A stretch of DNA of 64,000 nt. It comes from Sulfitobacter noctilucicola. GTDB lineage: Bacteria > Pseudomonadota > Alphaproteobacteria > Rhodobacterales > Rhodobacteraceae. Positions 45,068 to 53,908 of this stretch are shown piece after piece. The first letter of the stretch is position 1, and every line of letters begins with the position of its first letter. The notes below the pieces were generated by a model that worked only from the letters and a program-made list of their open reading frames with translations, was not told the origin of the DNA and made no database searches. The position numbers were made by a program, and so were the translations under genes. The DNA is taken from the NCBI RefSeq assembly GCF_000622385.1, contig NZ_JASD01000008.1, positions 2,790,001-2,854,000 on the forward strand. The letters run 5' to 3'.

Positions 45068-46888
45068 CTATTCTACCGTCACGGATTTGGCGAGGTTGCG
45101 GGGCTGGTCCACATCGGTGCCCTTTGCGACAGCGGTATGATATGCCAGCAACTGTGCCGGAATGGCATAAAGGATAGGGGTCAGCGCATCCGCAATCTTG
45201 GGCATCTCAATTGTGGCCCACACGCCGTCACGCGCTTCGGCAATCCCTTCGGCGTCTGATACCAGGATCACCTTGCCTTTGCGTGCCATGACCTCTTGCA
45301 TGTTGCTCACAGTCTTATCGAAAAGCACATCGCGAGGGGCGAAAACCACAACGGGTACCTCTTCGTCAACAAGGGCGATAGGGCCGTGTTTCAGCTCGCC
45401 GGATGCATAAGCTTCGGCGTGTATATAGCTGATTTCTTTCAATTTAAGTGCGCCCTCTAGCGCAAGAGGGAACATGTGGCCCCGGCCCAGAAATAACACA
45501 TCGCGGGCGGTTGAGAGCTTGTAGGCAGCGTCACGCATCGCCGTGTTTTGCTCAAGTGCGGTATTGATAACAGAAGGCAAGCCTCGCAGGGCGCTGATGT
45601 GGTCAGCCAGCGCGGCCTCGCTCAGCACGCCACGGTCTTTTGCTGCCTTCAGCACAAGCAGATAGAGCACCGTCAACTGGCAGGTGAATGCTTTGGTGGA
45701 GGCCACGCCGACCTCTACGCCAGCGTAAATCGGCAGCACCAGGTCGCTTTCGCGGGCGATGGAGGACTCCGGTACGTTCACGACGGACAGGATGCTCTGC
45801 GCTTTGCCCTCACAGAACCGCAGCGCGGCAAGTGTGTCGGCAGTTTCGCCGGATTGGCTCACGAACAGGGCCAGCGTGCGGGCGGGGATCGGAGGCTCGC
45901 GATAACGGAACTCAGACGCGACATCGACTTCAACAGGTAGGCGGGCGATCTGCTCGAACCAGTACTTCGCCGCCATGCAGGCGTAGGACGCTGTGCCGCA
46001 GGCGGCCATCGAGATGCGGTCGATGGAGCTGAAGTCGATACCGTCCCCTGGCAACAGAATTTCACCTTCGTCCGTCAGGTAGTGGGACAGTGCCTGACCG
46101 ATAACGCCAGGCTGCTCTGCAATCTCCTTGGCCATGAAGTGCTTGTGACCGGCCTTGTCGATGCGGGTAGAGTCGATCTGGATCTGTTTGATCGCACGGT
46201 TTGCCAGATTGCCGTTTGCATCCGTTACCTCGACAGAAGTTCTGGTGATAACGGCGATGTCGCCTTCTTCCAGATAGGAGATGCGGTCCGTCATCGGAGA
46301 AAGTGCAATGGCATCACTGCCAACAAACATCTCACCGGTGCCGTAACCGATGGCGAGTGGCGATCCTTTGCGTGCCGCAATCATCAGATTGTCATGGCCA
46401 TCAAACAGAAAGGCGAGGGCAAATGCGCCTTCAAGCCGCGCGAGCGCTTGCTTTGCCGCCTCTACCGGACCTGCACCGTTCTTCATGTATTGATGGGTCA
46501 GCAGCGCAACAGTTTCAGTATCCGTCTCGGTCACGAATTCGACACCGGCATCTGCCAGTTCAGCCCGTAATTCACGGTAGTTCTCTATGATCCCGTTGTG
46601 GACTACTGCTACGGCACCCGCCTGATGGGGGTGCGCATTGGTGACAGTCGCCGCGCCGTGGGTTGCCCAGCGTGTGTGTCCTATGCCGGACTTGCCAGCG
46701 AGGGGTTCATGGACCAGCAGATCGCTGAGGTTGACCAACTTGCCTACGGCGCGGCGACGGGCGAGCGCCCCGTCATTTACCGTGGCAATTCCCGCGCTGT
46801 CATAACCGCGGTATTCAAGCCGTTTCAGTGCCTCAACCAGAATAGGTGCCACTTCGTGGCTGCCTAAGACCCCAACAATTCCACACAT
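45068..46888 (-). CDS. glmS: Glucosamine-6-phosphate synthase (isomerising)
   Basis: A 606-residue enzyme that makes glucosamine 6-phosphate from fructose 6-phosphate and glutamine, feeding peptidoglycan and lipopolysaccharide. The N-terminal glutaminase starts MCGIVGVLG (nucleophile Cys after Met removal) with GHTRWATHG. Two SIS domains follow (AACGTASYACMAAKYWFE and FLGRGHMFPLALEGALKLKE), and it ends DVDQPRNLAKSVTVE. It lies 2 bp after glmU. No glmS ribozyme is expected or seen. Confidence 0.97.
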   Translation of the reverse strand: MCGIVGVLGSHEVAPILVEALKRLEYRGYDSAGIATVNDGALARRRAVGKLVNLSDLLVHEPLAGKSGIGHTRWATHGAATVTNAHPHQAGAVAVVHNGIIENYRELRAELADAGVEFVTETDTETVALLTHQYMKNGAGPVEAAKQALARLEGAFALAFLFDGHDNLMIAARKGSPLAIGYGTGEMFVGSDAIALSPMTDRISYLEEGDIAVITRTSVEVTDANGNLANRAIKQIQIDSTRIDKAGHKHFMAKEIAEQPGVIGQALSHYLTDEGEILLPGDGIDFSSIDRISMAACGTASYACMAAKYWFEQIARLPVEVDVASEFRYREPPIPARTLALFVSQSGETADTLAALRFCEGKAQSILSVVNVPESSIARESDLVLPIYAGVEVGVASTKAFTCQLTVLYLLVLKAAKDRGVLSEAALADHISALRGLPSVINTALEQNTAMRDAAYKLSTARDVLFLGRGHMFPLALEGALKLKEISYIHAEAYASGELKHGPIALVDEEVPVVVFAPRDVLFDKTVSNMQEVMARKGKVILVSDAEGIAEARDGVWATIEMPKIADALTPILYAIPAQLLAYHTAVAKGTDVDQPRNLAKSVTVE

Positions 46889-46890
46889 TT

Positions 46891-48243
46891 TCAGCTGCCT
46901 CGCTGCTGTTTTGCCTTTTTGGCTTTTAACATTTCGAACAATTTGCGTGCCATGCCCGGTTTTTCAACCTGCGGCGCACGGGCCAGCGCCAATGCGTCCG
47001 GCTCCACGTCGGAAGTGATAACAGAGCCACTGCCGGTGAGTGCGCCGTCACCAATTGTGACCGGTGCCACAAGCATCGTGTTGGACCCGATAAAGGCACC
47101 GGCACCAATGTGCGTGTGATGCTTCATGACCCCGTCGTAGTTGCAAGTGATCGTGCCTGCGCCAAGGTTTGCACCGGCCCCAACAAATGCATCGCCGACA
47201 TAGCTCAGATGGTTAACCTTCGCACCTTCGGCAATCTGGGCGTTCTTGATTTCCACAAAGTTGCCGATCCGCACGTTCTCTGAAAGCTCGGCACCGGGGC
47301 GGAGACGTGCATAGGGGCCAACGGTGCTACCGCGCGAAACGTGACACCCTTCCAGATGAGAGAATGCGCGAATGGTGGCTCCGCTCTCTACCGTGACGCC
47401 GGGGCCAAAGACAACATTGGGTTCAACGACCGTGTCGCGACCGATAACCGTATCGCGGGCCAGAAAGACTGTCTCTGGCGCAGTGAGGGTGACGCCGTCT
47501 TCGAGCAAGGCAGCGCGGGCGCGGCTTTGGAAATCCGCTTCCGCCTTTGCCAGCTCACTGCGCGAATTAATCCCGACAGTTTCCCACGCGTCGCAAGTCA
47601 CAGCGGTGGCAGACAGGCCACGGCCACGCGCGATACCGACAATATCTGTCAGATAGTATTCTTCGGAAGCGTTTTCATTGTCGACGGCATCGATCAGATC
47701 AAAAAGCAGATCCGCCTTGCAGGCGACGACGCCGGAATTGCACAGCGTAATCATGCGTTCTTCGGTGCTGGCATCCTTGTATTCCACAATGCGGTCAAGC
47801 TGCTGGCCGTCCATGACCAGTCTGCCATAGCGGGCAGGGTCGTCCGCCTCGAACCCGAGCACGACGACGTCATTCTCGGCCAGTGATGTTTGCATCTGCT
47901 CCAGCGTTTCGGGGCGAATGAAGGGCGTGTCACCATAGAGGACCAGTGCCATGCCATCAAAGCCTGCCAAAGAAGCGCGGGCCTGTGCCACGGCATGGGC
48001 GGTGCCCAGCTGTTCGTTCTGTTCCACAACGGCAATCATCGCGTCATGTGCGACCGTCGCCGCACGCACCTGATCTGCGCCGTGGCCTGCAACAACCACG
48101 CTACGGTCAGGCTCCAGTCGCGTGCCTGCCTCGAGTGCATGAATCAACATCGGCTCGCCTGCGATGGGATGCAGGACCTTGGGAAGTTCAGAGTTCATCC
48201 GTGTGCCTTTGCCTGCGGCAAGGATGATTAATGCGGTTTTCAT
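46891..48243 (-). CDS. glmU: Bifunctional GlmU (acetyl/uridylyltransferase)
   Basis: A 450-residue enzyme for the last two steps to UDP-N-acetylglucosamine. The N-terminal uridylyltransferase has LAAGKGTRMNSELPKVLH at 8-25 and the LYGDTPF motif. The C-terminal half is a left-handed beta-helix of hexapeptide repeats (YARLRPGAELSENVRIGNFVEIKNA, NHLSYVGDAFVGAGANLGAGTITCNYDG) carrying the acetyltransferase. It leads the operon with glmS, a functional pairing for amino-sugar supply. Confidence 0.97.
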   Translation of the reverse strand: MKTALIILAAGKGTRMNSELPKVLHPIAGEPMLIHALEAGTRLEPDRSVVVAGHGADQVRAATVAHDAMIAVVEQNEQLGTAHAVAQARASLAGFDGMALVLYGDTPFIRPETLEQMQTSLAENDVVVLGFEADDPARYGRLVMDGQQLDRIVEYKDASTEERMITLCNSGVVACKADLLFDLIDAVDNENASEEYYLTDIVGIARGRGLSATAVTCDAWETVGINSRSELAKAEADFQSRARAALLEDGVTLTAPETVFLARDTVIGRDTVVEPNVVFGPGVTVESGATIRAFSHLEGCHVSRGSTVGPYARLRPGAELSENVRIGNFVEIKNAQIAEGAKVNHLSYVGDAFVGAGANLGAGTITCNYDGVMKHHTHIGAGAFIGSNTMLVAPVTIGDGALTGSGSVITSDVEPDALALARAPQVEKPGMARKLFEMLKAKKAKQQRGS

Positions 48244-48346
48244 GCGGTCTCTTGCCTCATTGCGCGTCTTTGCCCCTCTTTACGCGCTTGACGCAAAGGC
48301 GCAAGACTGGGACGGATCAATCTACGTTGCGTGTTGCAACATCGGC

Positions 48347-48362
48347 GGGCGGGGTTCCGCCC
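48347..48362. promoter_or_regulatory. Hairpin in the glmU-gph divergent region
   Basis: GGGCGG and CCGCCC arms close a GGTT loop just upstream of the phosphatase gene, and a GTTGC...GCAAC repeat lies at 48326-48340. Either may be a leader structure or a degenerate REP-like remnant; no T-run is present. Confidence 0.3.
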
Positions 48363-48388
48363 ATGGTGGCCTACGGGGAGACGGATGA

Positions 48389-49063
48389 GTGAAGACAGTT
48401 GTATTCGATCTGGACGGGACATTGGCGGACACCAGTGGTGATCTGATCGCGGCGGCCAATGCCTGTTTTCGCGAGATGGGTGCGGGCGACATGCTGAATG
48501 CCGGCACCGATGCCGGCACTGCGCTTCGCGGTGGTCGGGCAATGCTCCGTCTTGGCATGTCGCGGCTCGATCGGGCAGAGGACGAGGCCACGATTGATGC
48601 CTATTACCCCAAGTTGCTGGAAGCCTATGCGCGCGAAATCGACACGCATACGGTTCTTTATGATGGTGCTATGGCGGCGGTAGAGCGTTTGAAGTCGGAT
48701 GGTTACTTTGTCGCGATCTGTACCAATAAGCCCGAGGGGCTGGCAGACACGTTGCTGACGCGTCTCGGTGTTCGCGGCAGCTTTGATGCAATGCTGGGAG
48801 CGGACAGTCTGGCGGTACGCAAACCTGATCCGGAACACCTGTTCGAGACGGCCCGCCGCGCGGGCGGCGATCCGGCGCGGTGTATGCTGGTTGGTGACAC
48901 CGATACGGACCGCAAGACGGCGCACGCAGCAGGTGTACCTTGTGTTCTGGTGACATTCGGACCCGCCGGCGGTGACATGGCGGCGCTTAAGCCGCAGGCG
49001 CTCCTCAACCACTACGATGATCTGGATGCGATCGTTTCCGACTTGATTGGGAAAGCCGCCTGA
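48389..49063 (+). CDS. gph: HAD phosphatase, probable phosphoglycolate phosphatase
   Basis: A 224-residue HAD-superfamily hydrolase. Motif I VVFDLDGTLADT (nucleophile Asp8 and Asp10), motif II ICTNKP, a lysine in VRKPDPEHL and motif IV MLVGDTDTDRKTA are all present, with a helical cap at about 18-85. It is closest to Gph, which removes phosphate from 2-phosphoglycolate. The start is GTG with a GGGGAGA site. Its stop overlaps the next start (TGATG). Confidence 0.85.
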   Translation: MKTVVFDLDGTLADTSGDLIAAANACFREMGAGDMLNAGTDAGTALRGGRAMLRLGMSRLDRAEDEATIDAYYPKLLEAYAREIDTHTVLYDGAMAAVERLKSDGYFVAICTNKPEGLADTLLTRLGVRGSFDAMLGADSLAVRKPDPEHLFETARRAGGDPARCMLVGDTDTDRKTAHAAGVPCVLVTFGPAGGDMAALKPQALLNHYDDLDAIVSDLIGKAA

Positions 49064-50259
49064 TGGAAACCTTCAAAGGCAGCTATACCCAACAGGAACC
49101 TATTCCCGAAGAGGGGATTGAGGCCGCAATTGCTGTCATGCGGTCAGGGCGATTGCACCGCTACAACACAGCAGAAGGAGAGCTGGCCGAGACCGTCCTG
49201 CTGGAACAGGAGTTCGCAGCGCAGGTGGGTGCGAAATACTGTCTGGCGGTGGCGTCGGGTGGCTATGCAATGGCAACGGCTCTGCGGGCGGTCGGGGTCA
49301 AGCCTGGCGACCGCGTCCTCACCAATGCCTTCACGCTGGCACCTGTGCCGGGTGCCATTGCCGCGGTTGGCGCAGTCCCCGTGTTTGTCGGGGTGACGGA
49401 GCAGCTGGTCATTGATTTGGATGATCTTGCAGCCAAAGCAGACCTTGCTGACGTACTGTTGCTCAGCCACATGCGCGGGCACCTTGCTGATATGGAAGCG
49501 CTCATGGCGCTGTGTGACCAGCAGAATATAATCGTGATCGAGGATTGCGCCCATACCATGGGTGCGGCGTGGAAAGGCGTGCCATCGGGTACGCAGGGTC
49601 TTGTCGGTTGTTATTCGTGCCAGACCTATAAACACGTCAATTCGGGCGAGGGCGGTCTTTTTGTCACCAACGATGCAGAAGTCGCGGCCCGCGCTGTGAT
49701 GCTGTCTGGCTCTTACATGATGTTTGGAAAGCACCTTGCGGGCCCCCCGCAAGAGACGTTTGAAACGATCCGTTATGAGACGCCCAACATATCCGGACGG
49801 ATGGATAATCTGCGTGCCGCGATACTGCGCCCTCAGCTGCGCAAGCTTGACGGGCAGCGGGACCGTTGGAACGCGCGGTACAATCTGATCGAAGACGGCT
49901 TGCGCGACACGCCGGGTCTCACCGTGATTGACAGACCGGCAGATGAAACAATGGTCGGATCGTCCATTCAGTTCTTGTTGAAAGGCTGGGACGGTACATC
50001 CGTGGAAGAGGTCTTGTCCCGTTGCCTAAAAAGGGGGGTAGAGTTGAAGTGGTTCGGAGCATCCGAACCGGTCGGCTTTACCAGCCGCTACGATTCGTGG
50101 CGTTATGTCGATGCGCCAGCCATGCCTGAGAGCGATGAGGTTCTGGCAGGGATCATTGATATGCGGGTCCCGCTGACCTTTTCGTTGGAGGACTGCGCGC
50201 TGATTGCGCGGATCATCAAATCCGAAGTGAGCGCGGTATATCAGTCGGTAAAAAGCTGA
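49063..50259 (+). CDS. DegT/DnrJ/EryC1/StrS family aminotransferase
   Basis: A 398-residue PLP enzyme of the sugar-aminotransferase fold. The PLP-binding lysine is Lys190 in SCQTYKHVNSGEGGLFVTN, and the cofactor aspartate and histidine lie in IVIEDCAHTMGAAW. The N-terminal GRLHRYNTAEGELAETVLLEQEFA differs from typical nucleotide-sugar enzymes, so the substrate may not be a sugar. It is coupled to the upstream phosphatase by a TGATG overlap. No sugar-nucleotide genes are adjacent other than glmUS on the opposite strand. Confidence 0.88.
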   Translation: METFKGSYTQQEPIPEEGIEAAIAVMRSGRLHRYNTAEGELAETVLLEQEFAAQVGAKYCLAVASGGYAMATALRAVGVKPGDRVLTNAFTLAPVPGAIAAVGAVPVFVGVTEQLVIDLDDLAAKADLADVLLLSHMRGHLADMEALMALCDQQNIIVIEDCAHTMGAAWKGVPSGTQGLVGCYSCQTYKHVNSGEGGLFVTNDAEVAARAVMLSGSYMMFGKHLAGPPQETFETIRYETPNISGRMDNLRAAILRPQLRKLDGQRDRWNARYNLIEDGLRDTPGLTVIDRPADETMVGSSIQFLLKGWDGTSVEEVLSRCLKRGVELKWFGASEPVGFTSRYDSWRYVDAPAMPESDEVLAGIIDMRVPLTFSLEDCALIARIIKSEVSAVYQSVKS

Positions 50260-50283
50260 CATCCGGGATCGCCGGATGTCAGC
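50255..50283. terminator. Bidirectional terminator
   Basis: A perfect 12-bp stem (GCTGACATCCGG with its complement) closes the loop GATCG and includes the aminotransferase stop codon. On plus it is followed by CTCTTTG; on minus by TTTTT. It therefore can end both the aminotransferase transcript and the convergent flavoprotein transcript. Confidence 0.85.
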
Positions 50284-50293
50284 CTCTTTGATC

Positions 50294-50770
50294 TTAAAAT
50301 GAAATGACCTTGTGTTCGCCCATATCGGGCTTGCTGTCCGTCAGGTTTGCCTTGGCTACCTCATAAAGAAACTTCATGCTGCCACCTGTGACCCAGATTT
50401 CTGCTGTGGTTGGCTTGAAATTCAAAAGCTGGACATCGGGGTCTTGTTTGCCCCCTTCAAACCATGCGTCGGCGACAAAATTCCATAGCCTGTCCAGCTG
50501 TGCCGTATCGTGTGACAGGTGCAATGTGCCGTCAATACGGGCATAAAGCGACTGGCCCGTGCTGTTGACGATGAATGTACTTTCAGGGCCCGCTGCCGCT
50601 GCCTGAGCAAGATCGGTCTGCTTGGCCGTGATAAACCAGATGCCTTGTTCGGGGTGATCGTCATCGACGTAATGGCTCATAGGAACAGCGCGCGCCGCGC
50701 CAGCAGATAGCATGCCAACGCGGGCGTCTTCCAAGCGGTCCCAGAATTCTTCTTTGATGTTGTCTGTCAT
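50294..50770 (-). CDS. General stress/pyridoxamine oxidase-like protein
   Basis: A 158-residue protein of the small FMN-binding split-barrel (general stress protein 26-like) group: EEFWDRLEDARVGMLSAG, RAVPMSHYVDDDHPEQGIWFITAKQTDLAQA, and TAEIWVTGGSMKFLYEVAKANLT near the end. It probably binds FMN or a similar cofactor. The ATG at 50770 follows an AAAGGA site; an ATG at 50791 is possible. It is divergent from the leucine-degradation operon and ends at the shared terminator. Confidence 0.82.
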   Translation of the reverse strand: MTDNIKEEFWDRLEDARVGMLSAGAARAVPMSHYVDDDHPEQGIWFITAKQTDLAQAAAAGPESTFIVNSTGQSLYARIDGTLHLSHDTAQLDRLWNFVADAWFEGGKQDPDVQLLNFKPTTAEIWVTGGSMKFLYEVAKANLTDSKPDMGEHKVISF

Positions 50771-50844
50771 GGTTTCGGTGTCCTTTGTCATCTTGTTATC
50801 GGGTGAACACATGACGGTGCTTGCGGGTTCCGGCACGCACGCAG

Positions 50845-50873
50845 TTGACGAAATGTAATCTGTCGGCTTTAAT
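50845..50873 (+). promoter_or_regulatory. Promoter of the leucine-degradation operon
   Basis: TTGACG (50845-50850) and TTTAAT (50868-50873) are separated by 17 bp, each one base from consensus. The expected transcription start, near 50880, falls inside the inverted repeat at 50875. Confidence 0.65.
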
Positions 50874-50874
50874 A

Positions 50875-50888
50875 TGAACAACTGTTCA
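50875..50888. promoter_or_regulatory. Inverted-repeat operator TGAACA-AC-TGTTCA
   Basis: Perfect 6-bp arms with a 2-bp centre overlap the predicted transcription start and precede the isovaleryl-CoA dehydrogenase ATG by 27 bp. Size and symmetry suit a TetR-type repressor. No regulator gene is adjacent in this window. Confidence 0.5.
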
Positions 50889-50915
50889 ATAAATCCAAAT
50901 TTGGGGAGCGACCCT

Positions 50916-52079
50916 ATGTTCACCGCAAGCATGAAATTCAGTCTGGGCGAAGATATCGAGGCGATGCGAGAGATGGTGCATCGCTGGGCGCAGGAGCGGG
51001 TCAAACCGATGGCCGCCGATATCGACACATCCAATGAGTTCCCGTCCGAGCTTTGGACCGAGATGGGCGAGCTGGGTCTGCTGGGCATGACCGTTGATGA
51101 AGAATACGGCGGCTCCGGCATGGGGTATCTGGCGCACACTGTCGCTGTTGAGGAAATCGCCCGCGCTTCTGCGTCGGTGTCGCTTTCTTATGGTGCGCAT
51201 TCTAATCTGTGTGTGAACCAGATCAGCCTGAACGGAACCGATGAACAGCGCGCGCAATTCCTGCCCAAGCTGTGTTCGGGCGAGCATGTAGGCGCATTGG
51301 CCATGTCCGAGCCTTCAGCGGGGAGCGACGTGGTGTCGATGAAACTACGTGCCGAAAAGCGCAACGACCACTATCGGCTGTCAGGCAACAAATACTGGAT
51401 CACCAATGGGCCTGATGCGCAGACGCTTGTTGTCTATGCGAAAACGGACCCGGATGCAGGGTCAAAGGGGATCACAGCCTTCCTGATCGACAAGGACATG
51501 AAGGGTTTCAGCACCTCTCCGCATTTCGACAAGCTTGGCATGCGTGGATCAAACACAGCCGAGCTTATTTTTGATGACGTAGAAGTGCCTTTTGAAAACG
51601 TATTGGGCGAAGAGGGGCGCGGCGTGCGCGTTTTGATGTCGGGCCTTGATTACGAACGTGTGGTACTTGCAGGCATCGGCCTTGGGATCATGGCCAACTG
51701 TCTGGACGAGATCATGCCCTATATGGCCGAACGCAAACAATTCGGGCAACCGGTCGGGAACTTCCAGCTGATGCAGGGCAAGATGGCCGACATGTACACA
51801 GCGATGAATTCGGCACGCGGGTATGTCTATGCCGTGGCGCAGGCGTGTGATCGTGGCGATGTGACCCGTCAGGACGCGGCGGCCTGTTGCCTTTATGCGT
51901 CCGAGCAGGCGATGGTGCAGGCGCATCAGGCGGTGCAGGCCATGGGCGGTGCGGGATACCTCAGCGACAACCCTGTTGGCCGGATCTTCCGTGACGCAAA
52001 ACTGATGGAGATCGGGGCAGGTACATCCGAAATCCGCCGCATGCTGGTGGGACGCGAGATGATGGCGGCGATGGCCTGA
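50916..52079 (+). CDS. ivd: Isovaleryl-CoA dehydrogenase
   Basis: A 387-residue acyl-CoA dehydrogenase for the third step of leucine catabolism. Family patterns: CVNQISLNGTDEQRAQFLPKL, GALAMSEPSAGSDVVSM, and SGLDYERVVLAGIGLG, where Glu247 matches the unusual catalytic base position of isovaleryl-CoA dehydrogenases. It ends EIGAGTSEIRRMLVGREMM. The ATG at 50916 has a GGGGAG site; the upstream ATG at 50874 lies inside the promoter. It is the first gene of the operon. Confidence 0.94.
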   Translation: MFTASMKFSLGEDIEAMREMVHRWAQERVKPMAADIDTSNEFPSELWTEMGELGLLGMTVDEEYGGSGMGYLAHTVAVEEIARASASVSLSYGAHSNLCVNQISLNGTDEQRAQFLPKLCSGEHVGALAMSEPSAGSDVVSMKLRAEKRNDHYRLSGNKYWITNGPDAQTLVVYAKTDPDAGSKGITAFLIDKDMKGFSTSPHFDKLGMRGSNTAELIFDDVEVPFENVLGEEGRGVRVLMSGLDYERVVLAGIGLGIMANCLDEIMPYMAERKQFGQPVGNFQLMQGKMADMYTAMNSARGYVYAVAQACDRGDVTRQDAAACCLYASEQAMVQAHQAVQAMGGAGYLSDNPVGRIFRDAKLMEIGAGTSEIRRMLVGREMMAAMA

Positions 52080-52082
52080 GCC

Positions 52083-52388
52083 ATGCCGCGTTGGGTATGG
52101 TGGATGCCGGTGGTGGTGTTGACTGTGGTTGCGGGGCTCATGGTCTACCGCGCAGGGTATATTGCGGCGAGTATCACCGAGACAGATGTGATCAACCACT
52201 ATGCTGCTTTATACGTGGAGACTGGACCGGAAGGAGCACAGGTGACCGATTGCGTGGCACGACCAAGCGCTTCTGATGATGTATGGCTCGTGGTGCACTG
52301 CGGCGGCGCGGCGCATATGGTGCAATACCGTGTGGACCGTTTCGGCCGTTTGGTAGACGAACCAGCAGGGACGGGGCCGCGTACATGA
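52083..52388 (+). CDS. Small membrane-anchored protein in the leucine operon
   Basis: A 101-residue protein with one N-terminal membrane helix (WVWWMPVVVLTVVAGLMVYRAGYIA) and a small extracytoplasmic domain with two cysteines (VTDCVARPSASDDVWLVVHCGG). It begins 3 bp after the dehydrogenase stop and overlaps the ligase start by 4 bp, so it is part of the operon. I recognise no family and no catalytic motif. Confidence 0.65.
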   Translation: MPRWVWWMPVVVLTVVAGLMVYRAGYIAASITETDVINHYAALYVETGPEGAQVTDCVARPSASDDVWLVVHCGGAAHMVQYRVDRFGRLVDEPAGTGPRT

Positions 52389-53908
52389 CGCTACCGGGTT
52401 TGCAAGAAGATGGATCATGGGACATCCCTGCGCGTCTGAACATGGCGGCGCAGTGTCTGGCGCAGGATGATGACCGCGTTGCGATTATTGATCTCACTGG
52501 GGCTGACCGACGCGATGTGACTTACGGCGCATTGGCCGCCATGACGGATGGTCTGGCGCGTGCAATGCTGGGAAGAATCGAAGCGGGCGACCGTGTGGGC
52601 GTGCTATTATCACAGTCGCCATGGTGCGTCGCTGCGCATCTGGCGATCTGGAAAATCGGTGCAATTTCCGTGCCGCTTTTCAAACTTTTCAAGCGCGATG
52701 CGCTGTCATCGCGGGTGTCGGATGCCGGATGCGCGCTGGTTTTGACCGATGCCGAAGGTGCTGCGCTGCTCGGCGATCTGGCGAAGCCTTGGATGGTCGA
52801 AGAAGTTGGCGTGCAAGGCGGTGCAGTACCATTTGCGCAGACAGGTCCGGATGATCCTGCCGTGCTGATCTACACCTCTGGCACGACGGGAAAACCCAAA
52901 GGTGCGTTGCACGGGCACCGCGTTCTGACAGGACATTTGCCGGGCTTGTCGATGAGCCATGACCATCTGGGACAGCAGGGTGATTGCCTTTGGACACCTG
53001 CGGATTGGGCTTGGATAGGCGGATTGTTCGACGTGGCGATGCCTGCTTTGGCGTTCGGCGTGCCAGTGGTGGCCGCACGGATGACCAAGTTCTCGCCGGA
53101 AGGCTGTCAGGATGTGATAGAGCGGGGCGATGTGCGCAACGTGTTCTTCCCGCCAACCGCACTAAGGATGCTGAAGGCTGCGGATGTGTCGATCTCTGGC
53201 TTGCGCTCTGTCGCGAGCGGAGGAGAACCTTTGGGTGCCGAGATGCTGGCGTGGGGCCGGCAGGCATTCGGGCTGGATATCAATGAGTTTTATGGGCAGA
53301 CCGAGTGCAATATGGTCGCATCGTCTTGCGGTACGGAGTTTGAGGCGGCACCGGGATGTATCGGCAAAGCCGTTCCCGGACACGAGGTTGCCGTGGTGGA
53401 TGCGGCTGGGCAGCCGACCCACGACGAGGGTGACGTAGCAATCCGGCGCGGCTCGGCTTCCATGATGCTGCGCTACTGGAACCGGCCTGACGCAACCGCA
53501 GAGAAGTATCGCGGCGACTGGATGCTGACCGGTGATCGCGGCATTTGGGAAGGCGACTATCTGCGCTTTGTCGGGCGCGAGGATGACGTGATTACATCAG
53601 CTGGATACCGAATTGGTCCGGCCGAGATTGAGGATTGTCTGTTGACGCACGACGGGGTGGCAACCTGCGGTGTCGTGGGCAAACCCGATGTGCTGCGCAC
53701 AGAGGTGGTCAAAGCCTATGTGGTGCGCAAAGCGGGGTCGGATGTGACAGCGGATGCGCTTCAGGCATGGGTTAAGGAACGGCTGGCAAGCTATTCATAC
53801 CCAAGAGAAATTGAGTTTCTGGATGCGCTGCCGATGACGGTGACAGGCAAAGTGATCCGCAGAGAATTGAAACGCCGTGCGGCGCTGGAATTGGAGAAGG
53901 TAACATGA
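52385..53908 (+). CDS. AMP-binding acyl-CoA synthetase
   Basis: A 507-residue ANL-family ligase that adenylates a carboxylic acid and joins it to CoA. The P-loop is [18 protein letters not shown] (about 160), then [29 protein letters not shown], the hinge region and the C-terminal lysine in [13 protein letters not shown]. It resembles short/medium-chain (AcsM-like) enzymes. Inside the leucine operon it may activate isovalerate or another branched acid. The ATG at 52385 is chosen because the longer frame from 52283 overlaps the small upstream gene. Confidence 0.9.
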   Translation: MTLPGLQEDGSWDIPARLNMAAQCLAQDDDRVAIIDLTGADRRDVTYGALAAMTDGLARAMLGRIEAGDRVGVLLSQSPWCVAAHLAIWKIGAISVPLFKLFKRDALSSRVSDAGCALVLTDAEGAALLGDLAKPWMVEEVGVQGGAVPFAQTGPDDPAVLIYTSGTTGKPKGALHGHRVLTGHLPGLSMSHDHLGQQGDCLWTPADWAWIGGLFDVAMPALAFGVPVVAARMTKFSPEGCQDVIERGDVRNVFFPPTALRMLKAADVSISGLRSVASGGEPLGAEMLAWGRQAFGLDINEFYGQTECNMVASSCGTEFEAAPGCIGKAVPGHEVAVVDAAGQPTHDEGDVAIRRGSASMMLRYWNRPDATAEKYRGDWMLTGDRGIWEGDYLRFVGREDDVITSAGYRIGPAEIEDCLLTHDGVATCGVVGKPDVLRTEVVKAYVVRKAGSDVTADALQAWVKERLASYSYPREIEFLDALPMTVTGKVIRRELKRRAALELEKVT

